8,573 bases of DNA, taken from positions 1-8,573 of the forward strand of contig PWGE01000388.1 in assembly GCA_003554345.1 (NCBI GenBank), given 5' to 3'. The stretch comes from Candidatus Sumerlaeota bacterium. GTDB lineage: Bacteria; Sumerlaeota; T1SED10-198M. The position numbers were made by a program, and so were the translations under genes. Shown piece by piece: positions 1-6,358 of the stretch. The stretch's first letter is position 1. Every line of letters begins with the position of its first letter. The notes under the pieces are model-generated. The model worked only from the letters and a program-made list of their open reading frames with translations, ran no database searches and had not been told where the DNA came from.

Positions 1-363
1 ACTTGCCGCCGGGGGATGTTCGGTATTGGTAACAACCATAAGAAAAATAGAACAACCCACAGCCAGCGTAAAACACAGATCCCGGGCAATATTTGATTCA
101 TGCGGAAACAAGGCAAAAAAAGAACCAACCATCACACCTATCAGATGACCTCCAAGAACATTTCGCGGTGAGGCAGTGACACTATGCGGCATGGCAAAGA
201 CTATAAATGCGGTGGCTCCGAATGATGCCACTATAATCAAATTTTGCTGGCGAAGAGCAAGCAAAGCCAGCATAACGGCAACAGTAGCCATGCCACTCTG
301 TACAAGATAATTCCACCAGTAAGAAGAAAAACGTTGATCAAATAACTGTTTTAATCGTTCCAT
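1..363 (-). CDS. HPP-family integral membrane protein, C-terminus off the left edge
   Basis: My translation of the minus strand from ATG 363-361 stays open for 121 codons to the window edge. It begins MERLKQLFDQ and has about four hydrophobic segments (residues ~24-38, 41-57, 69-87, 97-113). Family hallmarks are SPRNVLGGH at ~65-73 and the naming His-Pro-Pro at 116-118 in TEHPPAAS, just after a helix. HPP proteins are small multi-helix inner-membrane proteins; some plant and cyanobacterial members have been linked to nitrite transport, and some bacterial ones carry CBS domains. Nothing here fixes a substrate. The reading frame closes with TAA about 12 codons upstream and has no other ATG, GTG or TTG between, so ATG 363 is the best start, although its ribosome binding site is weak (a GG about 20 bases upstream). 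Family assignment is fairly sure; function is not. Confidence 0.8.
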   Translation of the reverse strand, partial: MERLKQLFDQRFSSYWWNYLVQSGMATVAVMLALLALRQQNLIIVASFGATAFIVFAMPHSVTASPRNVLGGHLIGVMVGSFFALFPHESNIARDLCFTLAVGCSIFLMVVTNTEHPPAAS

Positions 364-442
364 AAAAAATACATGTTTTATCCAGAAGACAATTTCTTAA
401 AAAGTGTTCTGACATAAAAGCTATCACTTATTTTTATAATAA

Positions 443-470
443 ATATTATCTAATCTATATTAAAATTCAA
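443..470 (-). promoter_or_regulatory. Candidate sigma-70-type promoter for the HPP gene
   Basis: Reading the minus strand, TTGAAT (470-465) and TAATAT (448-443) are separated by 16 bases, a plausible -35/-10 pair about 80 bases before the HPP start codon. The surroundings are so AT-rich that such matches arise easily by chance, and other hexamer pairs could be chosen. Confidence 0.3.
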
Positions 471-497
471 CAATTAAGTAATTTTATAATGAGCAAT

Positions 498-509
498 ATT
501 CGTCCGAAT
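498..509. repeat. Short palindrome, ATTCG-TC-CGAAT
   Basis: A perfect 5-base inverted repeat with a 2-base spacer lies about 135 bases upstream of the HPP start codon and about 28 bases upstream of the candidate -35 box. It could be an operator half-site pair, but a 5-base arm is short and could be chance. No second copy was seen nearby. Confidence 0.25.
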
Positions 510-977
510 GATTTGTAACCAGAACATTTTCACAAAAATAATCTTGCCTGGCTCAAAACTGATTACAATAATGCAGTATCGGTTAACAACCCTTGCCTCT
601 GAGACACCCTTCTTACTTCAATCCTTTTCGGGGAATTTTTTCACGTCAACGAAAATGTCAGAGCCAATACAGGAAGGAAAAATGGATTTACGCGGACTTA
701 CATGGACTGACATGGAGAATATGAACAAAAATACAATAGGACTGGTCAAATAAACCAGAGAGAGCTGTTTTTGCAAGGTAATCCATTTCCAATCAGGGCA
801 GACTGTAAGTTGGGAACCGGCGATTCAGGGAAATCGGCAAGACAATAGTGAGGTAGGAGTTTTACTGAATAATGAAGAGTTTATTTGCAGGAATGAGACC
901 GCCCTTTGTTAACCGGTAAAGAAATAATAGTCTATTGATTAAAGCAAGCCAACAGGAATTTTTACCTGCTTAAAAAA

Positions 978-2417
978 CTACTCCTGAAGTTCTTTTCCCA
1001 GCAGTTCGTTGACCATTTTCGGATTGGCTTTACCACGGGTTTTCTTCATAACCTGGCCCACCAGGAATCCCATCACTTTTGTTTTCCCTTTTCGGTACTT
1101 TTCAACAGTATCCGGATTTTCTTCAATGACTTCCTGTACCACACTCTGGATGGCACTTTCATCCGTTACCTGTTTCAACCCCTTTTCCTCGATGATCTTC
1201 TCGGGATCTTTTCCTGTCTTAAAAACCTCTTCAAAGACTGTTTTTCCAATTTTTCCGCTGATAGTACCATTCTCTATCAAATTAATTATGGTAGCAAGAC
1301 AGGCAGGAGTTACAGGAAACTCATCAATCTCTTCATCCATTTCTTTCAGTTCACGAAGAACCTCCGTCATGATCCAATTACTCACAGCTTTCGGTGTTTT
1401 ACATTTCGCGAGGGTTTTTTCAAAATAATCGGCAATCTTCTTTTCATCGGTTAGAACTTCGGCATCATACTCCGGCAAACTGAATTCCCTGATAAAACGC
1501 TCTTTTTTCTCTTCCCGCATTTCAGGGAGCTCTTCTTTTACTCTTTCAATCCAATCCGAAGAAATCTCTATATGCATCAAATCAGGTTCAGGAAAATAGC
1601 GATAATCCTTGGCCTCTTCTTTGGTACGCATGCTTTTGGTCTTTCCCGTCACTTCATTCCAGAGACGGGTCTCAGGCATAATTTTTTTCCCTTCATCGAG
1701 CATACGACTCTGGCGCTTTAATTCATATTCCAGCACCTTTGACACAACTTTCATCGAATTGAGATTTTTTACCTCCACCTTTGTTCCAAAATCATCGGTA
1801 TCTTTTTCCCTCAATGAAATATTGATTTCAAATCGCAGGGAACCTTCCTGCATCTTACAATCAGAGACCTCGATATACTCCAGAAGGTTCTTCATAGCTT
1901 TCATAAAGGCTTCGACTTCTTCAACACTCCTCAAATCAGGCTCCGTAACTATCTCGATGAGAGGAGTTCCGGCACGGTTCAGGTCCACGAGGGAATAATC
2001 GGCGGCTTTTTCTTCGGGATGCATTAATTTCCCGGCATCTTCTTCTATATGGACATTATCAATACCCACCCTTTTGGTACGGGAATCACCCATTGAAAAG
2101 TCCATATATCCATTGACGCCCAGAATATTATAATTCTGAGAAACCTGATAATTCTTGGGAAGGTCGGGATAATAGTAGTTCTTTCGATCAAAATAGGTTG
2201 GTGACTGGATATCACAGTTCAAAGCCAGGGCAGTACGAATGGTATAGTCAATAGCTTTTTTATTAGGTGCAGGCAAAGTACCCGGCATACCGAGGCAAAT
2301 AGGACACACCCTGGTATTGGGGGTACCACCAAAGCCCACTTCACAACCACAAAACATTTTTGTGGCCGTTAACAGTTCTGTATGAATTTCAAAGCCAATA
2401 ACAGGTTTATATTTCAT
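978..2417 (-). CDS. gatB: Aspartyl/glutamyl-tRNA(Asn/Gln) amidotransferase subunit B
   Basis: GatB is the kinase and tRNA-binding subunit of GatCAB. It phosphorylates the side chain of Glu-tRNA(Gln) or Asp-tRNA(Asn) with ATP so that ammonia from GatA can convert it to Gln or Asn. The 479-residue length is normal. Cradle-domain motifs are in order: GFEIHTEL (8-15), KNYQVSQ (88-94), HIEEDAGK (123-130), the family signature around DLNRAGTPLIEI (145-156), GTKVEVKNLNS (211-221) and DYRYFPEPDL (271-280). Four cysteines, C23, C25, C38 and C41, form a CxC...CxxC set expected to bind zinc, which some GatB proteins lack. From about residue 320 the sequence looks like the helical YqeY-like tail that contacts the tRNA elbow. 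The ATG at 2417 has AAAGGG a suitable distance upstream. It starts 18 bases after gatA and is the last gene of the run; its stop is TAG. Confidence 0.98.
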   Translation of the reverse strand: MKYKPVIGFEIHTELLTATKMFCGCEVGFGGTPNTRVCPICLGMPGTLPAPNKKAIDYTIRTALALNCDIQSPTYFDRKNYYYPDLPKNYQVSQNYNILGVNGYMDFSMGDSRTKRVGIDNVHIEEDAGKLMHPEEKAADYSLVDLNRAGTPLIEIVTEPDLRSVEEVEAFMKAMKNLLEYIEVSDCKMQEGSLRFEINISLREKDTDDFGTKVEVKNLNSMKVVSKVLEYELKRQSRMLDEGKKIMPETRLWNEVTGKTKSMRTKEEAKDYRYFPEPDLMHIEISSDWIERVKEELPEMREEKKERFIREFSLPEYDAEVLTDEKKIADYFEKTLAKCKTPKAVSNWIMTEVLRELKEMDEEIDEFPVTPACLATIINLIENGTISGKIGKTVFEEVFKTGKDPEKIIEEKGLKQVTDESAIQSVVQEVIEENPDTVEKYRKGKTKVMGFLVGQVMKKTRGKANPKMVNELLGKELQE

Positions 2418-2435
2418 GATACTACCCTTTCAGTT

Positions 2436-3896
2436 TTATAATTGAGGATACTCACGCAGATTCAGTGCCTGTTCAAGATTCCAGGCAAAATTAAGCAGAG
2501 ATGCTTCTTTAAAAGAATCACCAATAAGCTGCACACCTACAGGAAGCCCTTTGTCATCATAGCCCCCCCTGAGAGTTATACCCGGTAATCCTGCCAGGTT
2601 AGCCGGAATGGTAAAAATATCACCCAGGTACATTTCCAGGGGATCTTCCATCTCTCCAATGCCATAGGCGGTTGTCGGACAGGTGGGAGCGAGAATGGCA
2701 TCACACGTCTCAAACACCTTTTCAAAATCCTGCTTTATAAGAGTCCGAACCTTCAGGGCTTTCAAATAATAATCATCATAATATCCGGAACTCAGCACAT
2801 AGGTGCCCAGCATGATTCGTCTTTTGACTTCATCTCCAAAGCCTTCTGATCGAGAGCGAGTGAAAAGCTCCATTGTATCTTCAGGATTTTCAGAACGATA
2901 TCCATAATGAACCCCATCAAATCGAGCCAGGTTAGAACTGGCTTCTGCAGTTGAGATAATATAATAGGTGGCCACCGCATACGCAGTGTGAGGGAGCGAG
3001 ACTTCGCGGCATTCTACGCCTTCTTGTTCCAGTTTATGAACGACAGACTCAAACACCTTCTTTACTTCAGGGTTTAAGCCCTTATCCAGGTATTCCCCGG
3101 GGATGCCAACCACTTTACCCTTTACAGGCTGCTTTAATCCGGCATCAAAATCGGGGACTTCTCCGGCAAAAGAGGTGTTATCACGTTCATCATATCCCGC
3201 AATACATTGTAAGAGTAAAGCAGCATCTTCCACTGTTTTTGCCAGGGGACCTATCTGGTCAAAGGAAGAGGCGAAGGCAACAAGGCCATAACGAGAGACC
3301 AGGCCATACGTGGGTTTCATACCCACCACACCGCAAAAAGAAGCTGGTTGCCGAATTGAACCACCGGTATCTGAACCCAGTGCTCCCAGTGTTTCTCCGG
3401 CAGCTACTGCAGCTGCTGAACCACCACTTGAGCCACCCGGGACCTTTTTCACATCCCAGGGATTAGCTGTTTTTTGAACGCTGGAATTTTCAGTGGAGGA
3501 GCCCATGGCAAATTCATCCATGTTTGTTTTACCCAGAATCAGAGCCTTGTTTGCTCTGAGCTTTTCAACCACCGTCGCATCAAACGGAGAATGATATTTT
3601 TCCAGTATTTTTCCGGCACAGGTGGTAGGAAAATCAGTGGTACATAAATTGTCCTTTAATGCAATGGGAATACCCAAAAGAGAAGGTGTCTCCGGATAAC
3701 CGTCTTTCTCCAGTTCTTCCTGCAGAGCATGAGCCTTTTTCAGGACCATATCCCGATTGAGGGAAATATAGGCCCTGACAGTCGGTTCCACCCTGTCAAT
3801 CTGCCGAAAAAGGGCTTCTGCAATTTCCGGTACGGAAATGCTTTTTTCTTTAAGCTTCTTTTGAACCTCTTTAATTGATAATGTCTCAATATTCAA
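2436..3896 (-). CDS. gatA: Asp/Glu-tRNA amidotransferase subunit A (glutamine amidase)
   Basis: GatA hydrolyses glutamine or asparagine and passes the ammonia through a channel to GatB. It belongs to the amidase-signature family. The Ser-cisSer-Lys triad is intact: K81 in GIPIALKDN, S156 in PGGSSGGS and S180 in GSDTGGS. The spacings of 75 and 24 residues equal those I recall for the Staphylococcus aureus enzyme (K79, S154, S178). The length of 486 residues is typical. The start is a TTG (3896-3894): the family N-terminus aligns from here, no in-frame ATG is near, and GGGAG lies 9 bases upstream. The gene follows gatC by 25 bases, giving the order C-A-B. Nothing is truncated. Confidence 0.98.
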   Translation of the reverse strand: MNIETLSIKEVQKKLKEKSISVPEIAEALFRQIDRVEPTVRAYISLNRDMVLKKAHALQEELEKDGYPETPSLLGIPIALKDNLCTTDFPTTCAGKILEKYHSPFDATVVEKLRANKALILGKTNMDEFAMGSSTENSSVQKTANPWDVKKVPGGSSGGSAAAVAAGETLGALGSDTGGSIRQPASFCGVVGMKPTYGLVSRYGLVAFASSFDQIGPLAKTVEDAALLLQCIAGYDERDNTSFAGEVPDFDAGLKQPVKGKVVGIPGEYLDKGLNPEVKKVFESVVHKLEQEGVECREVSLPHTAYAVATYYIISTAEASSNLARFDGVHYGYRSENPEDTMELFTRSRSEGFGDEVKRRIMLGTYVLSSGYYDDYYLKALKVRTLIKQDFEKVFETCDAILAPTCPTTAYGIGEMEDPLEMYLGDIFTIPANLAGLPGITLRGGYDDKGLPVGVQLIGDSFKEASLLNFAWNLEQALNLREYPQL

Positions 3897-3910
3897 TGCT
3901 TTATTCTCCC
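3894..3910 (-). promoter_or_regulatory. Ribosome binding site that fixes the gatA TTG start
   Basis: On the minus strand GGGAG (3910-3906) precedes TTG (3896-3894) by 9 bases. The only nearby ATG, which overlaps this GGGAG, is out of frame, so the site decides in favour of the rare TTG start. Confidence 0.7.
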
Positions 3911-3921
3911 ATATATTAAAG

Positions 3922-4209
3922 TCATTCTACCAGGCGTGGGACCTTAAAATACGGTCCTTCTTTCTCAGGGCTGTTCTGCAAGGCCTTTTCATTAGAAAGC
4001 GAAGAACGGGGTTCGTCTTCACGCAAAATATTACCAACCTGCATGGCATGGGTGGTGGGTTTTACATTCTCCGTATCAAGCGAGCTGATTTTCCGGGCAT
4101 AGGAAATAATCTCATCCAATTCCCGCGTAAACTGCTCCAGTTGTTCAGGGGTAAGTTCCAGACGCGCAAGAAGGGCTATATGTTTCACTTCTTCCTTTGA
4201 TATCGTCAT
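3922..4209 (-). CDS. gatC: Asp/Glu-tRNA amidotransferase subunit C
   Basis: GatC is the small subunit that wraps around the GatA-GatB interface and stabilises GatA. The 95 residues are the usual size. Family hallmarks are visible: the N-terminal helix with KHIALLARLELT (9-20), the acidic helix ELDEIISYARKI (30-41), then an extended part with VKPTTHAM (49-56), LREDEPR (62-68) and the C-terminal PYFKVPRLVE (86-95). The ATG overlaps the stop of the upstream gene (ATGA at 4209-4206), indicating coupled translation. GAGGT lies about 8 bases upstream, inside the end of that gene. Confidence 0.97.
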   Translation of the reverse strand: MTISKEEVKHIALLARLELTPEQLEQFTRELDEIISYARKISSLDTENVKPTTHAMQVGNILREDEPRSSLSNEKALQNSPEKEGPYFKVPRLVE

Positions 4210-4742
4210 TTTGAAGACCTCTTTTTGGTTTTCTTTTTTTCTTTTTTCTTCAGATTGGCTTCCTTCACCAGAAAGAGTCGTACTTTAGAGTTTTGAGTAG
4301 CCGTTTTACTGAAATTTACATAGACCTTTAAGAAGTCACCTTCACCAAACTGTCCCAGGATCGTTCCTTCTCCATATTTGGGATGGACTACTTTATCTCC
4401 GACTGTAAATTCAGACTCAGTTATTTCATCATACCTGGGAAGGGTATCCTCATCAAGGTCATGTTCGGTAATTTCACCCGTTATCACCTCTTTAACAGCC
4501 TGTTCTTCAACATCTTCTTCATAGATGGGTTCCTCTTCCTCAGTCTCTTTGCGGGGGGTTTTCCCTCCTTCTTCTACTACCACTCCTGAAGATTGTATAT
4601 TAATATAATCTTCGTCACCGGTAATATTTTCAAGAGCGTCTTCTTCATTCATCAGCACATCAGCGGCGGGGTCTTTTTTCTTACGTCCCCTTTTTTTTCG
4701 CTGTTTTGTGCCCTGTTTTTCTTCTTTCTTTTTCTTTGCCAT
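4206..4742 (-). CDS. Charged protein with a UvrD/PcrA C-terminal Tudor-like domain
   Basis: This 178-residue protein has three parts. Residues 1-24 are very basic and include KKRGRKKK (16-23), which resembles an AT-hook-like or other nucleic-acid-binding tail. Residues ~31-111 are acidic and probably disordered. Residues ~112-164 form a compact domain beginning FTVGDKVVHPKYGEGTI, passing through GEGDFLKVYVNF and ending LVKEANL; a lysine-rich tail (165-178) follows. The compact part matches the pattern I know from the C-terminal Tudor-like domain of UvrD/PcrA helicases (HPKFGEGT, then a short beta-barrel, then A-x-L), which in PcrA binds RNA polymerase. There is no helicase here. The ATG has a strong AAGGAGT 8 bases upstream (4757-4751). 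The gene is coupled by ATGA to gatC. A role in transcription or nucleic-acid binding is inference; CarD-like or other SH3-fold proteins are alternatives. Confidence 0.8.
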   Translation of the reverse strand: MAKKKKEEKQGTKQRKKRGRKKKDPAADVLMNEEDALENITGDEDYINIQSSGVVVEEGGKTPRKETEEEEPIYEEDVEEQAVKEVITGEITEHDLDEDTLPRYDEITESEFTVGDKVVHPKYGEGTILGQFGEGDFLKVYVNFSKTATQNSKVRLFLVKEANLKKKEKKKTKKRSSK

Positions 4743-4781
4743 TACTTATCACTCCTTTTGAGGGAATCTTTTGTTTTTTTT

Positions 4782-5288
4782 TTAAGAATATACCTTTAAA
4801 ATTTTCTCAATAAGAGATGTTGTAGAAAACCCTTCATGCAAGTGAAGGGGAACCACTTCTCCACCATAGTCCTGAATAAAATCATTTCCCACAATTTCGT
4901 CTACCCGGTAATCACCGCCTTTAACAAGAACATCGGGTTTCAACTCACGCAGGATCCGTTCCGGCGTATCTTCTTCGAACATTGTTACTACATCCACATA
5001 TTGGATTGAAGCCATTATAAAGGCTCTTTCCTGTTCAGGTAGAAGAGGTCGCTGAGAACCCTTAATACGTCGAATTGATTCATCAGTGTTAAGAGCAACT
5101 ATTAAGCGATCACCCAGCGCTGCCGCCTCTTTTAAAAGACGCACATGTCCAACATGAATCAGGTCAAAACAACCATTGGTAAAAACAGTCTTCAAGCCTG
5201 CCTTTTTCCACTGGCAACGTATATCAGCTAATTGAACATTATCCAGAATAACAGGGACCGGTTCATTCTTCTTCAATCTTTTCTTCAT
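4782..5288 (-). CDS. rfaE2: D-glycero-beta-D-manno-heptose 1-phosphate adenylyltransferase (RfaE2/HldE C-domain type)
   Basis: This 168-residue enzyme of the nucleotidyltransferase fold should transfer AMP from ATP to heptose 1-phosphate, giving ADP-heptose for the lipopolysaccharide inner core or other surface glycans. The family pattern is clear: VFTNGCFDLIHVGHV (35-49) with the HxGH nucleotide-binding motif at H45-H48, NTDESIRRIKG (67-77), PERILRELKPDVLVKGGDY (109-127) and the C-terminal STTSLIEKI (155-163). The kinase half found in fused HldE is absent, so this is the stand-alone form and a separate hldA would be expected elsewhere. The ATG lies inside the end of amaP (26-base overlap) and lacks a well-placed Shine-Dalgarno site; a TTG four codons on is possible. 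A related glycerol-3-phosphate or other nucleotidyltransferase activity cannot be wholly excluded, but the motifs fit RfaE2 best. Confidence 0.9.
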   Translation of the reverse strand: MKKRLKKNEPVPVILDNVQLADIRCQWKKAGLKTVFTNGCFDLIHVGHVRLLKEAAALGDRLIVALNTDESIRRIKGSQRPLLPEQERAFIMASIQYVDVVTMFEEDTPERILRELKPDVLVKGGDYRVDEIVGNDFIQDYGGEVVPLHLHEGFSTTSLIEKILKVYS

Positions 5289-5901
5289 CAGAAACCGATG
5301 TTGACTCCTCTTCGACTTTTTCTTCCTCTTGTAAATTTTCTTCAGTTAATTGGCTCAGTTTTTCACCGCGTGAAATCATTCCATCAAGCTGTTTCTCATC
5401 AACCATAATATTAAAATTAATGTTATTTAATATTTCTCTGGCATAGAGGTCTTTCAAAAAGGACAGTGTTTTCTCTTTCAAAGAATCAGCCAGCTGCGGT
5501 ACATTATACGTGGGAAGGATTAATAAATCAATATCTAAATCCACCTGGTTTTTACGGTTTTTGACCCAGATCTTTGACAGTTTTATCTCGGGAAACTGCT
5601 TGAAAAAACTATGGATAATCTTTTTGATATTGCGCTCATCGAGGGTGACAGAAATTTTCTTATCCTTATGGAGCAGGATACCCTTCTTTTTACGAGGACG
5701 GAGCATATGCAGAAGAGTAAACAGACAGAATAAGACCACGAAAATTAAAACAAGATAAAAACCGGCCAGAAGATAGGCATGGTCCGTATCGAATTCCGCA
5801 GCCACCCGTGATATTTCTGCCAGCTGCTCAGGTAAAGCCAGACCAAAAACAGAAATAACCAGTAAAAGAATAACGGCCCAAAAACTCCAGAATAATTTCA
5901 T
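5263..5901 (-). CDS. amaP: AmaP-type membrane anchor for Asp23
   Basis: The protein has 212 residues. Two hydrophobic segments (about 4-24 and 43-66) form an N-terminal hairpin, followed by a basic stop-transfer stretch RPRKKK (68-73). A soluble region of ~80-170 (from KKISVTLDER to NFNIMVDEK) has the alternating strand-helix look of an Asp23-like domain, and the tail (182-212) is rich in glutamate. This is the layout of AmaP, which in Staphylococcus aureus holds Asp23 at the membrane. The neighbouring upstream gene is an Asp23-family gene and the two are joined by an ATGA overlap (5901-5898), which supports the pair. A near-perfect GAGGAGG (5915-5909) precedes the ATG by 7 bases. The basic stretch after helix 2 suggests both termini in the cytoplasm. 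Homology is by pattern only, so the exact partner is inference. Confidence 0.82.
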   Translation of the reverse strand: MKLFWSFWAVILLLVISVFGLALPEQLAEISRVAAEFDTDHAYLLAGFYLVLIFVVLFCLFTLLHMLRPRKKKGILLHKDKKISVTLDERNIKKIIHSFFKQFPEIKLSKIWVKNRKNQVDLDIDLLILPTYNVPQLADSLKEKTLSFLKDLYAREILNNINFNIMVDEKQLDGMISRGEKLSQLTEENLQEEEKVEEESTSVSDEEKIEEE

Positions 5902-6332
5902 TTTACATCCTCCTCATTTATATTTACCTGTCGCTCCGTTTCTTCATCATTCTCTTCTTTTGCCCTCTTTTGCTGGCTTTCGTCAAATACAACTTCCTGG
6001 ATGATAACATCAATACTGTCAACTTCAAGATTGGCAAAGTTGCGAATAGCGCTTCCCACTTGAACCTGAATTTGCCGGGCGACATCCAAAACATTATATC
6101 CATAGAGCACAATGATCTTCAGGGTCACAGAAACCGAATATTCATCTGGATTCATCACCATAATGCCTTCAATACTGTCCCCTTTTCTCCATTGCCTGAA
6201 AAGACGTTTCAACCAGCATTCTGACACAATACCCACCACTCCCGGGACTGCCAGGGCGGCATTCTTAGCCAGCATCCCAATGACTCCGTTATCAATCTTT
6301 ATTTCACCCAGTGATTTTTTTTCCAGCTCCAT
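5898..6332 (-). CDS. Asp23/Gls24-family protein (YqhY-like)
   Basis: This is a 144-residue soluble protein of the Asp23/Gls24 family. The family core is visible from LGEIKIDNGVIGMLAKNAA (8-26) and VPGVVGI (29-35), through the strand YSVSVTLKIIVLYG (65-78) and the helix ARQIQVQVGSAI (85-96), to EVDSIDVIIQEVVFD (103-117). The last ~25 residues are highly charged. In Bacillus subtilis the homologue yqhY also follows accBC directly, and its loss is reported to select mutations in acetyl-CoA carboxylase genes. Its place 26 bases after accC therefore suggests a conserved tie to malonyl-CoA supply. The next gene encodes its probable membrane anchor. The ATG has AAAGGAGA upstream with normal spacing. 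The biochemical activity of the family is unknown. Confidence 0.9.
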   Translation of the reverse strand: MELEKKSLGEIKIDNGVIGMLAKNAALAVPGVVGIVSECWLKRLFRQWRKGDSIEGIMVMNPDEYSVSVTLKIIVLYGYNVLDVARQIQVQVGSAIRNFANLEVDSIDVIIQEVVFDESQQKRAKEENDEETERQVNINEEDVK

Positions 6333-6358
6333 GGATATATTTCTCCTTTGTTATTACT

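Larger units (their letters stand above)
364..977. other. Intergenic region between gatB and the HPP gene
   Basis: This stretch of about 614 bases holds no gene I can defend. The part nearest the HPP gene (about 380-500) is strongly AT-rich and probably carries its promoter. A short palindrome lies at 498-509. On the plus strand one frame is open from 493 to 912 except for a single TAA at 751-753; it is listed separately as a finding. Just past the gatB stop the transcript has a T run (977-972) and then a weak stem (AGCAGG with CCTGTT, 970-951, one G-U pair, 8-base loop) with no clean T tract after it, so the end of the gat transcript is not convincingly marked. I see no tRNA, CRISPR array, transposase or insertion-sequence end. 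Confidence 0.6.

Noticed and set aside
739-757. Hairpin CTGGT-CAAATAA-ACCAG as a terminator or small RNA
   Set aside because: The stem is only five pairs, with no T tract on either strand.
776-900. Minus-strand open stretch of about 40 codons in the intergenic region
   Set aside because: It has no suitable start codon or ribosome binding site and overlaps the more continuous plus-strand frame.
580-915. 10-base inverted repeat CGGTTAACAA (580-589) and its reverse complement (906-915), as ends of a small mobile element
   Set aside because: The match does not extend beyond 10 bases, there is no flanking target duplication, and a chance 10-base match in about 600 bases is not rare.
942-977. Intrinsic terminator after gatB
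   Set aside because: The only stem is short (six pairs, one G-U), its T run lies before rather than after it, and a competing AAGCA/TGCTT pairing exists. Noted in the intergenic entry only.
1009-1428. Plus-strand open frame of 139 codons and similar ones opposite gatB, accC and other genes
   Set aside because: They lie antisense to well-conserved genes, have no ribosome binding sites and show no recognisable protein pattern.
2792-2980. Minus-strand 62-codon frame inside gatA
   Set aside because: It is an alternate frame of a conserved gene, with composition explained by the gatA coding sequence.
4774-4783. Run of ten T on the plus strand as a terminator of a plus-strand transcript
   Set aside because: No stem precedes it and no plus-strand gene ends there; on the coding strand it is an A-rich spacer right at the rfaE2 stop codon.
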